From an uncultured Rubrobacteraceae bacterium (GTDB taxonomy: Bacteria > Actinomycetota > Rubrobacteria > Rubrobacterales > Rubrobacteraceae): a stretch of 64,000 nucleotides of DNA. The stretch lies in the NCBI GenBank assembly GCA_902806055.1, contig CADCVD010000164.1:1-64000 (forward strand), given 5' to 3'. Shown here in pieces: positions 43,042 through 51,789 of this stretch. Position numbers and translations under genes: made by a program. Numbering within the stretch: position 1 is the stretch's first letter; each line of letters opens with the position of its first letter. Under the pieces are notes generated by a model. It had not been told where the DNA came from, made no database searches, and saw only the letters and a list, made by a program, of their open reading frames with translations.

Positions 43042-44778
43042 CTATCCTCCGACTAGAGGCGGAATAATCCAGGGGATCAGATACGCCTGGATCATAGCGA
43101 GGATGCCCATCGCGACCGTGAGGACCAGCGACCACTTGATGCACAGGCGGAAGATTTCCGGCTCGCGGCCCACCTGGCCGATCGCCGAGGCGCCGACGGA
43201 GAGATTCTGAGGACTGATCATCTTGCCCATTACGCCGCCCGATGAGTTGGTCGCTCCGGCGAGTGCCGGTTCGATGCCGAGGCTCTGGGCGGTGACGGTC
43301 TGCATCGGGCCGAAGAGGGCATTCGCCGAGGTATCCGAACCCGTCAACACTACCCCGAGCCACCCGATAAACGCCGAGAAGAACGGGAAGAAAAAACCCG
43401 TGCCGGCGAACGCTAGGCCCAAAGTCGAAGTCGCCCCCGAGTAGTTCATAACATAGGCGAGAGCCAGGATCAGGGCGATGGTCAAGATGGCGAGCTTGAG
43501 CTGGTTGAGCGTCCGCCCGTAGACCCTGAGCTGGGTGCCCAGGCCCGCGCCCATCACGAACCCTGCAATGATCGCCGAGAAGAGCACCACGGTCCCGGCT
43601 GCGGAGAGAATGTTGAACGTGAACTCGGCGGTGTACGGTGACTCAGAGGGAACTATAGGAGGTTGGCGGATAACCAGTCCGTCGAGGCCCGGCCACTTAA
43701 ACACGAAGGTCGCCTTGTTGAGGAGCGCGGGTATATCCAGCGCTGTGCCCTTGAGGCCTGAGGCGAGGTCGGTTATTCGTGAGAGAACAACGATCACGAT
43801 GAGGATTATGTACGGCAGAAAGGCCTGGAACGTCCCCCCAGACCTTGAATCATCCCGGTCCACCGAAGGCGTACCCGCTGCGAACCCGCTCCCGGCAGGC
43901 TCCTCCTCCGGCTCGTCCGGGAAACGCCAGGTCGTCTGTGGCTGCCAGACGCGCAGGAGCAGGTACAGGGCGCCCAGCGCGAAGAGCGCTGCGAGTACGT
44001 CCACCAGAACCGGCCCGAGGAAGTTAGCCGCTAGGAACTGGCCGACAGCGAAGGAGACGCCGGCGGTCAGGACGGCGGGTAGAACCTGCATCATGCCGCG
44101 CCAGCCGGCCATCACGTAGATCATGAACCCCGGAACGATAAGCGAGAATACAGGAAGCTGACGGCCAATCATCGCCGAGAGCGCGTTGGTTACCTCGCCC
44201 GTCTCGCCGCCTACGATCGGCGCTACGAGACCACCCAGAGTGGTCACCGGCACGCCCAGGGAGCCGAAAGCCACCGGGGCTGTGTTGGCGAGCAACGCTA
44301 TAGCGGCGGCGTAGAGCGGATTGAAGCCCAGACTGGCCAGAATCGCCGCCGTGATCGCCACGGGAGCCCCGAAGCCCGCGATGCCTTCGAGGAGCGCTCC
44401 GAACGCGAACGCGATGATGAGCGCCTGTATCCTGCGGTCGGTTGTCAGGTTGGCCAGCGAATCTCTCACGATGTCGAACTTGCCGGTCTCCACGGTGAGG
44501 TTATGCAAGAAGAGCGCGTTTATTACGATCCAGACAATAGGCCACAACCCGAAGAGCGCCCCCAGAACCGCCGAAGAACCAGCCAGACCGATAGGCATCC
44601 CGTAGAAGAGGACGGCGAGCAGAAGGGATGCGACTAGCCCCACGAGCGCGGCCCAATGCGCCTTGGTACGCAGAACCCCGAGCATTACCAGAATGAGGAC
44701 CACTGGTATTGCGGCGAAGATCGCCGAGACGTACACATTCCCCAGAGGAATGTAATTTTGGGTGAATTGCTCGAACAT
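43042..44778 (-). CDS. lctP: L-lactate permease
   Basis: 578-residue LctP-family transporter with 12-14 hydrophobic segments. It contains GFGAPVAITAAILASLGFNP (residue 138 onward) and the C-terminal TNSSGGVMGKMISPQNL motif of this family. Proton-coupled uptake of L-lactate (and sometimes glycolate) is its known role. ATG 44778 follows a distant GAGGAG; the frame extends upstream to 44955 without a likely start. It should feed LutABC (34.5-37.5 kb), although the two loci are 6 kb apart. Confidence 0.9.
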   Translation of the reverse strand: MFEQFTQNYIPLGNVYVSAIFAAIPVVLILVMLGVLRTKAHWAALVGLVASLLLAVLFYGMPIGLAGSSAVLGALFGLWPIVWIVINALFLHNLTVETGKFDIVRDSLANLTTDRRIQALIIAFAFGALLEGIAGFGAPVAITAAILASLGFNPLYAAAIALLANTAPVAFGSLGVPVTTLGGLVAPIVGGETGEVTNALSAMIGRQLPVFSLIVPGFMIYVMAGWRGMMQVLPAVLTAGVSFAVGQFLAANFLGPVLVDVLAALFALGALYLLLRVWQPQTTWRFPDEPEEEPAGSGFAAGTPSVDRDDSRSGGTFQAFLPYIILIVIVVLSRITDLASGLKGTALDIPALLNKATFVFKWPGLDGLVIRQPPIVPSESPYTAEFTFNILSAAGTVVLFSAIIAGFVMGAGLGTQLRVYGRTLNQLKLAILTIALILALAYVMNYSGATSTLGLAFAGTGFFFPFFSAFIGWLGVVLTGSDTSANALFGPMQTVTAQSLGIEPALAGATNSSGGVMGKMISPQNLSVGASAIGQVGREPEIFRLCIKWSLVLTVAMGILAMIQAYLIPWIIPPLVGG

Positions 44779-44828
44779 AAGCTGGGTGTTCTCCTCTCCC
44801 TCACTAGCGCAGATCCGCCCCTTGCAGC

Positions 44829-44884
44829 AGATTAACCGCGCGGCGATATCTGCGCAACTCCTAACCTCGCGCGGACGCGCGAGG
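44829..44884 (-). promoter_or_regulatory. lctP promoter with upstream palindromic operator
   Basis: Minus strand TTGCGC (44857-44852) and TAATCT (44834-44829), 17 bases apart, about 50 bases before the lctP ATG. Eight bases upstream of the -35 is a perfect inverted repeat CCTCGCGCG-GA-CGCGCGAGG (44865-44884). Its position suggests an activator or repressor site; no regulator gene is adjacent. Confidence 0.5.
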
Positions 44885-45497
44885 TGGATCGCGCCGCCGA
44901 GAATTCGAAAGCGCTGCGCTGGAGAGGAGGAGGGTAATAGGCGACCAAAAGGCACGCGAGAGCGACAGAGTGAGCCCGGACTCTGCTCGCCGCAGGAGGA
45001 GATGACTGCGGGTCAGACGCTGGAGGGTATCGACCGGGCGAAGCCGAGTTCCGCCTGCCTTAGGCGCCATCCATCTTAGACTGCATGCTAGGAGCCTGAG
45101 CTTCGCCCGCCGCTAGCCGCTGCCGATTCTAAGACCGACCCCTACGAGAGGTACCTCCTCTTGCGCCTTATATCTTCTCGCTCGTTATCTTCTGCAACAG
45201 GACTTCGTCTTCTTTCTGGTCTCCTCGTTCGCGGCAAGCTTCTTAATGGAGTGAATATTCCCGCTCTTCCTTATGGAGAGCATCTAACAGCTGCCCAGAT
45301 GTGAGCTTAGCTCTGTTCCCGTCTGACCTGTCTTACAGCTGTTTTACTTCGTCTATCTGCCTGCCCAGCGGCTGCTCTACACATGCGAATTCAGGCTTCG
45401 ACGCGAACCATCCTCCGCTCTCTCGCGAGGCTTCCTCGGCATCCGCATGACGCCGCTAGCGGACGTCATGCGCGCCCGCCGGTAGAGCGGACTTTTT
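44885..45497. other. Gene-free stretch between lctP and doxX
   Basis: 613 bases without supported genes. The last part contains a nested palindrome at 45445-45471 (outer GCATGACG/CGTCATGC around CCGCTAGCGG), 27 bases beyond the doxX stop, possibly a transcript end for the minus-strand doxX gene. Confidence 0.5.
45445..45471 (-). terminator. Nested palindrome downstream of the doxX gene
   Basis: Eight-base outer arms GCATGACG and CGTCATGC enclose the perfect 10-base palindrome CCGCTAGCGG plus one base. There is no T tail. It may end doxX transcription or be a protein-binding site. Confidence 0.4.
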
Positions 45498-45983
45498 CTA
45501 GACACTCCTCGCCTGATCTGCGGCGGTCGTCGTTCCTTCTGTCATCGGGTCCCTATCTAAGCCGAGCGCGTAGTCGAGCGAGAGCTTGCCCGGCCCCGCG
45601 AAGAGGACCACGAGTAACCCCGCTATAAGGGCCAGGTCGAGCTCTGCGCCGGCTCCGCTGCCCTGGGGGGCGATGAGGCCCGTGTTGACCTTCACGAGCA
45701 GGATAGCCACGGCGAGGTCGATCGTGAGCAAGAGGGCGGCGAGCCGCGACAAGAGCCCGATAATAAGCAGTATGCCGCCGATCAGCTCCACGAACGTCAC
45801 TACGTATGCCATGAGCACCGGTAGGGGTACGCCCATCCCCGCAAGGCCTTGACCGAAGTTCGCCGGCCCCCCGGTGAGCTTCTGCAGCCCGTGCGCGATC
45901 ATTATTATCCCGACTATCGCCCGCACGGCGAGCGGGGCGAGGCTCGCGAGCCGGGCCATCGGTGCGAGACTTAATGCTTTCAT
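45498..45983 (-). CDS. DoxX family membrane protein
   Basis: 161-residue protein with four transmembrane helices. The IIMIAHGLQKLTGGPANF and VTFVELIGGILLIIGLLSRLAAL segments are typical of DoxX, a quinol-oxidase-subunit-like or redox-stress-linked family with no firm function. AGGAGGTAAGC precedes the ATG at 45983. The C-terminal 20 residues are hydrophilic. Neighbours give no clear link. Confidence 0.88.
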   Translation of the reverse strand: MKALSLAPMARLASLAPLAVRAIVGIIMIAHGLQKLTGGPANFGQGLAGMGVPLPVLMAYVVTFVELIGGILLIIGLLSRLAALLLTIDLAVAILLVKVNTGLIAPQGSGAGAELDLALIAGLLVVLFAGPGKLSLDYALGLDRDPMTEGTTTAADQARSV

Positions 45984-46068
45984 GCTTACCTCCTGTATAT
46001 AACTGCCCTACGCCATCTAAGTACGCCGTATAACCGAGACCAGATGGCGCGAAGGCTCTACCAAAGGT

Positions 46069-47109
46069 TCAGGGAACTTCGATCTCGGAGACCGTGAACG
46101 GCAGCTCCGGGTCCTCGCCAGACTGGCGCTTGTCGAACTGGGAGTTGACCACGAGCAGGTGATCGTCGTGTTTGGCTATCGTGGTCGGGTAAGCCAACGA
46201 GGAGTTCGTGAAGCCCTGACCGACCTCGCCGCTCGCGAAGTCCTGCGAGAGCTCGACGGGGAAGACCAGGCTCTGCCGGTTGCGTACCACGTACAGGGTT
46301 CTACCGTCAAGCAGGATACCGTCACCGTTCTCCAGCGACTCACCACCGAGGTCTATCTCCACAACCTCCTGGCTCTGAGTATCTATGCGGAAGAGCTTCC
46401 CCGTGTTCGACTGCACCGTAACCAGGTATCGCCCGTCCTCGGTTGCGGTGATGCCGTTGAGGTTGAAACCCTCCCCGTACTCTACGGCCGTCTCTTTGAG
46501 GTCCAACCACGGCTCGACGTCGCCTACCGCTGTGCCAGAAGAAGATGCCCTGAACAGTACGGGCCGCATCGAGTCAGTGAAGTAGGCGCTTCCGTCGGGC
46601 GTTACGGTCACATCGTTGATGAAAGTCGCCTCGGTGCTCGGCGTCTCTAATACCTTTAGTAGGTCCCCCGAAGAGGTGTCGTAGACGAAGGCTTGGCCCG
46701 TATCACCGCCGGCTATGAACAGCCGTCCGAGCGCGTCTACCTTCATGCCAACGGCGGTCTTTCGCCCGTCGCTCCCTGGTTCCAGAAATACCTCGGCCTC
46801 GCCGCCGGTCTCTACGTTGCCCCTGAAGATCGTGCCGTCCGTGGTGCTGCCGACGAAGAAACTGTCGTTCTGGGGCTGGTAGGCGACTCCCTCCGGGTAG
46901 ACCACCGCTCCCGGAAGCGTGTACTGTCCGGCATTCGAAGCCATCTGAGTAGGCTCGCTTTGTTCGGGGGCGTCTGCAGACTCGCTACCACCGTCACCTC
47001 CGGCATCCGTCCCGCCTCCGCAGGCGGCGAGGATCAGGGTGAGGGCGAGAAGGAGGATAATAGATAGAGGTTGTACTCTGTTGTCGTGCTTTGTTCTAGC
47101 ATGAACCAT
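46069..47109 (-). CDS. SMP-30/gluconolactonase-like beta-propeller lipoprotein
   Basis: About 346 residues. The N-terminus is a lipoprotein signal with lipobox LAAC, then a Ser/Asp/Gly-rich linker. The rest has repeating strands ending in features such as GMKVDALGRLFIAGGDTG, FINDVTVTPDGSAYFTDS and ITATEDGRYLVTVQSN, as in the SMP-30/gluconolactonase propellers. Known relatives hydrolyse lactones, but whether this one does is unknown. ATG 47109 follows GGGAGACT; GTG at 47133 in the same frame is an alternative. Confidence 0.83.
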   Translation of the reverse strand: MVHARTKHDNRVQPLSIILLLALTLILAACGGGTDAGGDGGSESADAPEQSEPTQMASNAGQYTLPGAVVYPEGVAYQPQNDSFFVGSTTDGTIFRGNVETGGEAEVFLEPGSDGRKTAVGMKVDALGRLFIAGGDTGQAFVYDTSSGDLLKVLETPSTEATFINDVTVTPDGSAYFTDSMRPVLFRASSSGTAVGDVEPWLDLKETAVEYGEGFNLNGITATEDGRYLVTVQSNTGKLFRIDTQSQEVVEIDLGGESLENGDGILLDGRTLYVVRNRQSLVFPVELSQDFASGEVGQGFTNSSLAYPTTIAKHDDHLLVVNSQFDKRQSGEDPELPFTVSEIEVP

Positions 47110-47497
47110 AGTCTCCCTTCCCGGAGCGGGCACTGACGAGCCGCTATCGACCCTGCCAACTCTTTGTACGCGTCAAAGCCGCCACGTGGATTGCTTCTCG
47201 GGGCGAAGATGTTGCTCTCGCCAGATATCGAGCGTAACAGGCGGGTTTGGAGGCTCTGGCGGGGCGAGGAGTACCCGAGCCGTTATCCCGCTCCAAGCTT
47301 TAAGGTAGAATTGCGGCTAAAGGTTCGGGTGATTATGGAGGCGGAGAGGATGGGGCGCCGTCGCCGTTTATGGTCATCGTGGATCAAGTATTGGAGGAAT
47401 CGAAGGGACAACAGACAACGTACAAACCTCCTCACCCTCGTAGAAGAAGGGGCATAGCGCGGATGAGGAGGACTGGGGACTCCCCGAGGAGGAGCTT
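47110..47497. other. Upstream region of glcDEF
   Basis: 388 bases between divergent genes. A TAGAAT-like -10 hexamer is at 47306-47311 with a weak -35 at 47283-47288. A 97-codon frame from a TTG at 47164 to 47457 is Arg-rich and unrecognised; I do not call it a gene. Confidence 0.45.
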
Positions 47498-48952
47498 ATG
47501 GAGCGCGGGCAACTTATAAGGACGATGGAGTCCATACTCGGTACGGAGGGCGTGATCCACGAGCGCGAGCAACTCCGTTCCTACGAGTGCGACGGTTTGA
47601 TGAACTACCGCGTCATCCCGGACCTCGTCGTCCTCCCCGAGACCGCCGAACACGTCCAGCAGATAGTCCGTACCTGCTACGAGGAGGGGATACCGTTCGT
47701 CGCGCGCGGCTCCGGTACCGGGCTCTCAGGCGGCGCCCTGCCGGTCGAATCGGGCGTGTTGGTCGTCCTCTCCCGGATGCGCAGGATCCTCGAAGTGGAC
47801 ATCCCAAACCAGCGCATCGTCGTCGAGCCGGGCGTAATAAACATCTGGGTTAGCCAGGAGGTTGCCGGAGAGGGCTATTACTACGCTCCCGACCCGGCGA
47901 GCCAGATCGTCTCTTCGATCGGCGGAAACCTGGCGGAGAACTCTGGCGGTGTCCACTGCTTGAAGTACGGCTTTACCACGAACCACGTCATGGGCGCGGA
48001 GGTCGTCCTTGCCGACGGATCGGTCGTACACATCGGTGGCGGCAAGTCGCCGGATGCCCCGGGCTATGAGCTGCTCGGCGCGCTCGTCGGGTCCGAGGGC
48101 ACTCTAGGGATAGCGACCAAGATCACGCTTAGGCTCCTCAGAAAGCCGGAGGCGGTGAGGACGTTGCTCGCAGCGTTCCAGGATACCGAGGCTGCGGGGG
48201 ACGCGGTCTCGGCGATCATAGGCGGCGGGATCGTCCCTGCCGCCATCGAGATGATGGACGCCCTGTGCATCGAGGCGGTGGAGACGGCGGTCCACCCGGG
48301 CTTCCCGGAGGCCGAAGCTATCCTCATCGTCGAGCTCGACGGGCCGGAGGCTGAGGTCGAGGACCAGTTCCAGAGGACCATAAAAGCCTGCGAGGAGGCG
48401 AACGCCTCGGAGATAAGGATCGCCGAGGACGACGCCGAGCGGGCGCTGTTCTGGAAGGGACGCAAGGCGGCGTTCGCGGCGATGGGACGTATCAGCAACG
48501 ACTACTACGTGCAGGACTCGGTCGTCCCGCGCACGGAGCTCGGGGCGGTCTTGAAGAGGATCAACCAGCTCGGCGAGGAGTATGGGATGCGCGTCGCGAA
48601 CGTCTTCCACGCCGGCGACGGCAACCTCCATCCGCTCGTCCTCTACAACAACGACAACCCCGGCGAGGCCGAGAAGGCCGAGAAGCTGGCGGGGGATATC
48701 GTCTTCACCTGTCTGGAGCACGGCGGCTCGCTCACCGGCGAGCACGGCATCGGCGAGGACAAGAAGAAGTTCATGCCGAAGATGTTCACCGACGACGACC
48801 TCGCCACGATGCAGCTTCTCCGGTGTGCCTTCGACCCGCACAACCTGTGCAACCCCGGCAAGATCTTCCCGACCCCCCGCCTCTGCGGCGAGCGCCCCGG
48901 CCCCTTCCGCATGCACCCGGTCCAGAAGGCCGGCCTGGCTGAGAACTTCTAG
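47498..48952 (+). CDS. glcD: Glycolate oxidase subunit GlcD-like FAD-binding oxidoreductase
   Basis: 484-residue FAD-linked oxidase (FAD_binding_4 plus vanillyl-alcohol/D-lactate C-terminal domain) that oxidises 2-hydroxy acids, here probably glycolate to glyoxylate. The FAD motif is RGSGTGLSGGALP (about 68-80), and the C-terminal half has FHAGDGNLHPL (about 370) and GSLTGEHGIGEDK. GGAGGAG directly before the ATG at 47498. The next three genes glcE, glcF and a CitE-like lyase follow closely, as expected for a membrane-linked glycolate dehydrogenase complex. D-lactate is an alternative substrate. Confidence 0.92.
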   Translation: MERGQLIRTMESILGTEGVIHEREQLRSYECDGLMNYRVIPDLVVLPETAEHVQQIVRTCYEEGIPFVARGSGTGLSGGALPVESGVLVVLSRMRRILEVDIPNQRIVVEPGVINIWVSQEVAGEGYYYAPDPASQIVSSIGGNLAENSGGVHCLKYGFTTNHVMGAEVVLADGSVVHIGGGKSPDAPGYELLGALVGSEGTLGIATKITLRLLRKPEAVRTLLAAFQDTEAAGDAVSAIIGGGIVPAAIEMMDALCIEAVETAVHPGFPEAEAILIVELDGPEAEVEDQFQRTIKACEEANASEIRIAEDDAERALFWKGRKAAFAAMGRISNDYYVQDSVVPRTELGAVLKRINQLGEEYGMRVANVFHAGDGNLHPLVLYNNDNPGEAEKAEKLAGDIVFTCLEHGGSLTGEHGIGEDKKKFMPKMFTDDDLATMQLLRCAFDPHNLCNPGKIFPTPRLCGERPGPFRMHPVQKAGLAENF

Positions 48953-48967
48953 GAGGCGTCGAAGACG

Positions 48968-50248
48968 ATGGAAACACGTACGAAAAACGTCTCTCTAGAA
49001 GACCTGCAAGAGATAGTCGGCGAAGAGCACGCCCGCGAGGCAACCTCCGAGGATGCCGTGGACGGTGTCGCTCCCTCTTTCGTCGTCGAGCCCGGCTCTA
49101 TCGAGGAGACGAGCAGGCTGATGAGGCTCGCAAACGACGAAGGCCTCACGGTCGCGCCCCGTGGCGGCGGGACCAAGAGGGGGTGGGGTAACCCGCCGCG
49201 GGAGCTGGACCTGATCCTAAGCACCGTGCGGATGAACGAGGTCATCGAGCACGTCCCCGGTGACCAGGTGGTGAGGGTACAGGCCGGGCTGAACCTGGAG
49301 GCCTTGCAGGAGCGGCTCGGCCGTTCCGATCAGATGCTGGCTCTAGACCCACCCGAGAAGGGCGCGGGGGCGACGGTCGGTGGGGTGGTCGCCGCGAACT
49401 CTTCGGGGCCGCGCAGGTACCGGTATGGGACTGTTCGGGACCTTATTATCGGGATCACCGTCGTCCTCCCGGATGGGACGGTGGCGAAGGCCGGCGGCAA
49501 GGTCGTAAAGAACGTCGCAGGCTACGACCTCGGCAAGCTCTTCACGGGCTCGCTCGGGACTCTGGGAGTCTTGGCGACGTGCAACTTCCGGCTGCACCCG
49601 AGGCCCGAGGCGGCCCGGACGGTAGCGGTCGAGCTGAACGACACCCTGGCGGCGGGGCAGGCGGCTCAGACACTTATGCACTCGCAGGTCTTCGCGAGCG
49701 CGCTCGAGCTGCACTGGAGCGAGGACGCGAGGCTTCTGACCGTCCTGATCGAAGGTATCTCTAAGGGCGTGGACGCGCAGGCGGAGACGACGTCTTACCT
49801 GTTGAGGGGCTTCGGCGAGGTCCGAACGCTCTCGGATGAGGAGGCGGATCACCTCGGGCCGCTAACGCCGCCGGGTGCCGGCGACGAGGTAGCCATAAAG
49901 ATAGCGCACCCCCCGGCGGAGCTCACGGGCGTGCTCGACTCGGCTCTGGGGGCGGCGGAGCGCAGGGGTGTCGCTCCCCGTATCACCGGCCACGCCGGGG
50001 CCGGCGTTACCTACCTCGCCCTCTCCGGGGGGGAAGAGGAGGCGCGGGCACAGGTCGTCGAGGAGCTGCGCGAGATCTGGGTTCGCAGGGGCGGGAGCGT
50101 CGTCGTGCGCCAGGCTCCCGTTCCAGTAAAGAAGAGGTTGGACGCGTGGGGGCCGGCGGGAGACTACCTCGGCCTCACGCGGCGCGTAAAAGAGAAGTTC
50201 GATCCCCGGGGCATCCTTAACCCCGGTCGCTTTCTAGGAGGCATCTAG
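48968..50248 (+). CDS. glcE: Glycolate oxidase subunit GlcE-like FAD-binding protein
   Basis: 426-residue FAD_binding_4 protein, longer than the usual GlcE of about 350. Conserved APRGGGTKRGWG (about residue 63) and GGVVAANSSGPRRYRYGTVRD. AGGAGG lies 12 bases before the ATG at 48968. Its stop overlaps the glcF GTG by one base. It is the second flavoprotein of the oxidase and needed for electron transfer. The N-terminal 50 residues precede the FAD domain. Confidence 0.9.
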   Translation: METRTKNVSLEDLQEIVGEEHAREATSEDAVDGVAPSFVVEPGSIEETSRLMRLANDEGLTVAPRGGGTKRGWGNPPRELDLILSTVRMNEVIEHVPGDQVVRVQAGLNLEALQERLGRSDQMLALDPPEKGAGATVGGVVAANSSGPRRYRYGTVRDLIIGITVVLPDGTVAKAGGKVVKNVAGYDLGKLFTGSLGTLGVLATCNFRLHPRPEAARTVAVELNDTLAAGQAAQTLMHSQVFASALELHWSEDARLLTVLIEGISKGVDAQAETTSYLLRGFGEVRTLSDEEADHLGPLTPPGAGDEVAIKIAHPPAELTGVLDSALGAAERRGVAPRITGHAGAGVTYLALSGGEEEARAQVVEELREIWVRRGGSVVVRQAPVPVKKRLDAWGPAGDYLGLTRRVKEKFDPRGILNPGRFLGGI

Positions 50249-51789
50249 TGACAGAGCAGGACAGGCCGGACCCCCGGCAGTCGGGCAACCGCTACGACGC
50301 GACCGACGCCGCCGAGCGGCGTGACGACCAGTCGGGGACCACGCGCGAGCAGGCAATGGCCGGAGCCATCGGCGCCGGGAACCCACAAGACATCGGTCAG
50401 AGCACGCTGGCGGCGACGACGGAATCGCTCCAGCACACGGTGGGCAAGGACCGGCCCGAGAGCGGGAGCTACACCTTCCCGGCCTTCGATAGCCATCACC
50501 CGCCGGAGAAGGACCTCATCGACGACTGCGTCCACTGTGGTTTCTGCTTGCCGACCTGCCCGACTTACGTCCTCTTCGGCGAGGAGATGGACTCCCCGCG
50601 CGGGCGCATCTACCTGATGAACAAGGGCCTCACCGAGGAGCCGATGAACGACACGATGGTCCGCCACTGGGACCTATGTCTCGGGTGTATGGCCTGCGTG
50701 ACCGCCTGTCCCTCGGGCGTGCAGTACGACAAGCTCATCGAGGCGACGAGGGCGCAGGTCGAGCGGCGCTACGAGCGCCGGGCCGACGACAAGGCTTTCC
50801 GCGAGATGATCTTCCAGCTCTTCCCCTACCGGAGCCGTCTGCGCCTCGCGGCCGGACCTCTACGTCTCTACCAGCGCTTCGGCATAGACAAGAAGCTAAG
50901 GAGGGCCGGCATCATGAGCCGTCTCCCCGCTCGGATGAGGGCGATGGAGGCGCTCATGCCGAAGCTCGGGAAGGAAGAGAAGATCCCCGAGCACACCTCG
51001 CCCACCGGCGAGAGGCGCAGGCGCGTAGGCTTCCTCACCGGCTGCGTCCAGCAGGTCTTCTTCTCCCAGGTCAACTCCGCCACCGTGCGCGTGCTCGCCG
51101 CCGAGGGCTGCGAAGTAGTCGCGCCGAAGAGCCAGGGGTGCTGTGGAGCGCTCTCGACCCACGCCGGGCGCGAGGAGGAGTCGCTGAACTTCGCGCGCAA
51201 GACGATAGACACTTTTGAGAGGGAGAACCTCGATCACGTGGTCGTCAACGCCGCCGGGTGCGGCTCAACGATGAAGGAGTATGCTTACCTCCTGCGTGAC
51301 GACCCCGAGTACGCCGCTAGGGCGAAGAAGTTCTCCGCAAAGGTCAAGGACGTCTCGGAGTTCCTGCAGGAGATAGGCACAGTCTCCGAGCGGCACCCGT
51401 TGCCGGTAGCTGCGGCTTACCACGACGCCTGCCACCTCGCGCATCAGCAGGGGATCCGCCAGCAGCCGAGGAAGACGCTCAAACAGATACCGGGAATGGA
51501 GGTCAAGGAGATCACCGAGGCCGAGGTATGCTGCGGGTCAGCCGGCATCTACAACATGGTCGAGCCTGAGCCCGCCGCGGAGTTGGGCGAGCGCAAGGCG
51601 AAGAACGTCCTCAAGACCGGCGCGCAGATGATCGTCACCTCCAACCCCGGTTGCATGCTCCAGATCCAGGCGAGCCTAAAGAAGATGGACCGCGAGATAC
51701 CGATGGCCCATCCGATGGAGGTCCTCGACGCCTCCATCCGGGGCGAGCCGGTCGAGACCCTGCTGGATGGTAGAGGCTTGCAGGGGTGA
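50248..51789 (+). CDS. glcF: Glycolate oxidase iron-sulfur subunit GlcF-like
   Basis: 513-residue protein with two 4Fe-4S motifs (Cys 94, 97, 100, 104 and 144, 147, 150, 154) and CCG domains (CCGALSTH and CCGSAG). It passes electrons from GlcDE to the quinone pool. An N-terminal extension of about 85 hydrophilic, Gln/Asp/Thr-rich residues precedes the first Cys motif; typical GlcF begins near it. GTG 50248 overlaps the glcE stop as TAGTG; a start nearer the Cys motif cannot be excluded, but none has a better ribosome-binding site. Confidence 0.9.
   Translation: MTEQDRPDPRQSGNRYDATDAAERRDDQSGTTREQAMAGAIGAGNPQDIGQSTLAATTESLQHTVGKDRPESGSYTFPAFDSHHPPEKDLIDDCVHCGFCLPTCPTYVLFGEEMDSPRGRIYLMNKGLTEEPMNDTMVRHWDLCLGCMACVTACPSGVQYDKLIEATRAQVERRYERRADDKAFREMIFQLFPYRSRLRLAAGPLRLYQRFGIDKKLRRAGIMSRLPARMRAMEALMPKLGKEEKIPEHTSPTGERRRRVGFLTGCVQQVFFSQVNSATVRVLAAEGCEVVAPKSQGCCGALSTHAGREEESLNFARKTIDTFERENLDHVVVNAAGCGSTMKEYAYLLRDDPEYAARAKKFSAKVKDVSEFLQEIGTVSERHPLPVAAAYHDACHLAHQQGIRQQPRKTLKQIPGMEVKEITEAEVCCGSAGIYNMVEPEPAAELGERKAKNVLKTGAQMIVTSNPGCMLQIQASLKKMDREIPMAHPMEVLDASIRGEPVETLLDGRGLQG

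Noticed and set aside
47164-47457. 97-codon Arg-rich frame upstream of glcD
   Set aside because: No recognisable features and a TTG start without a ribosome-binding site; more likely upstream regulatory DNA.
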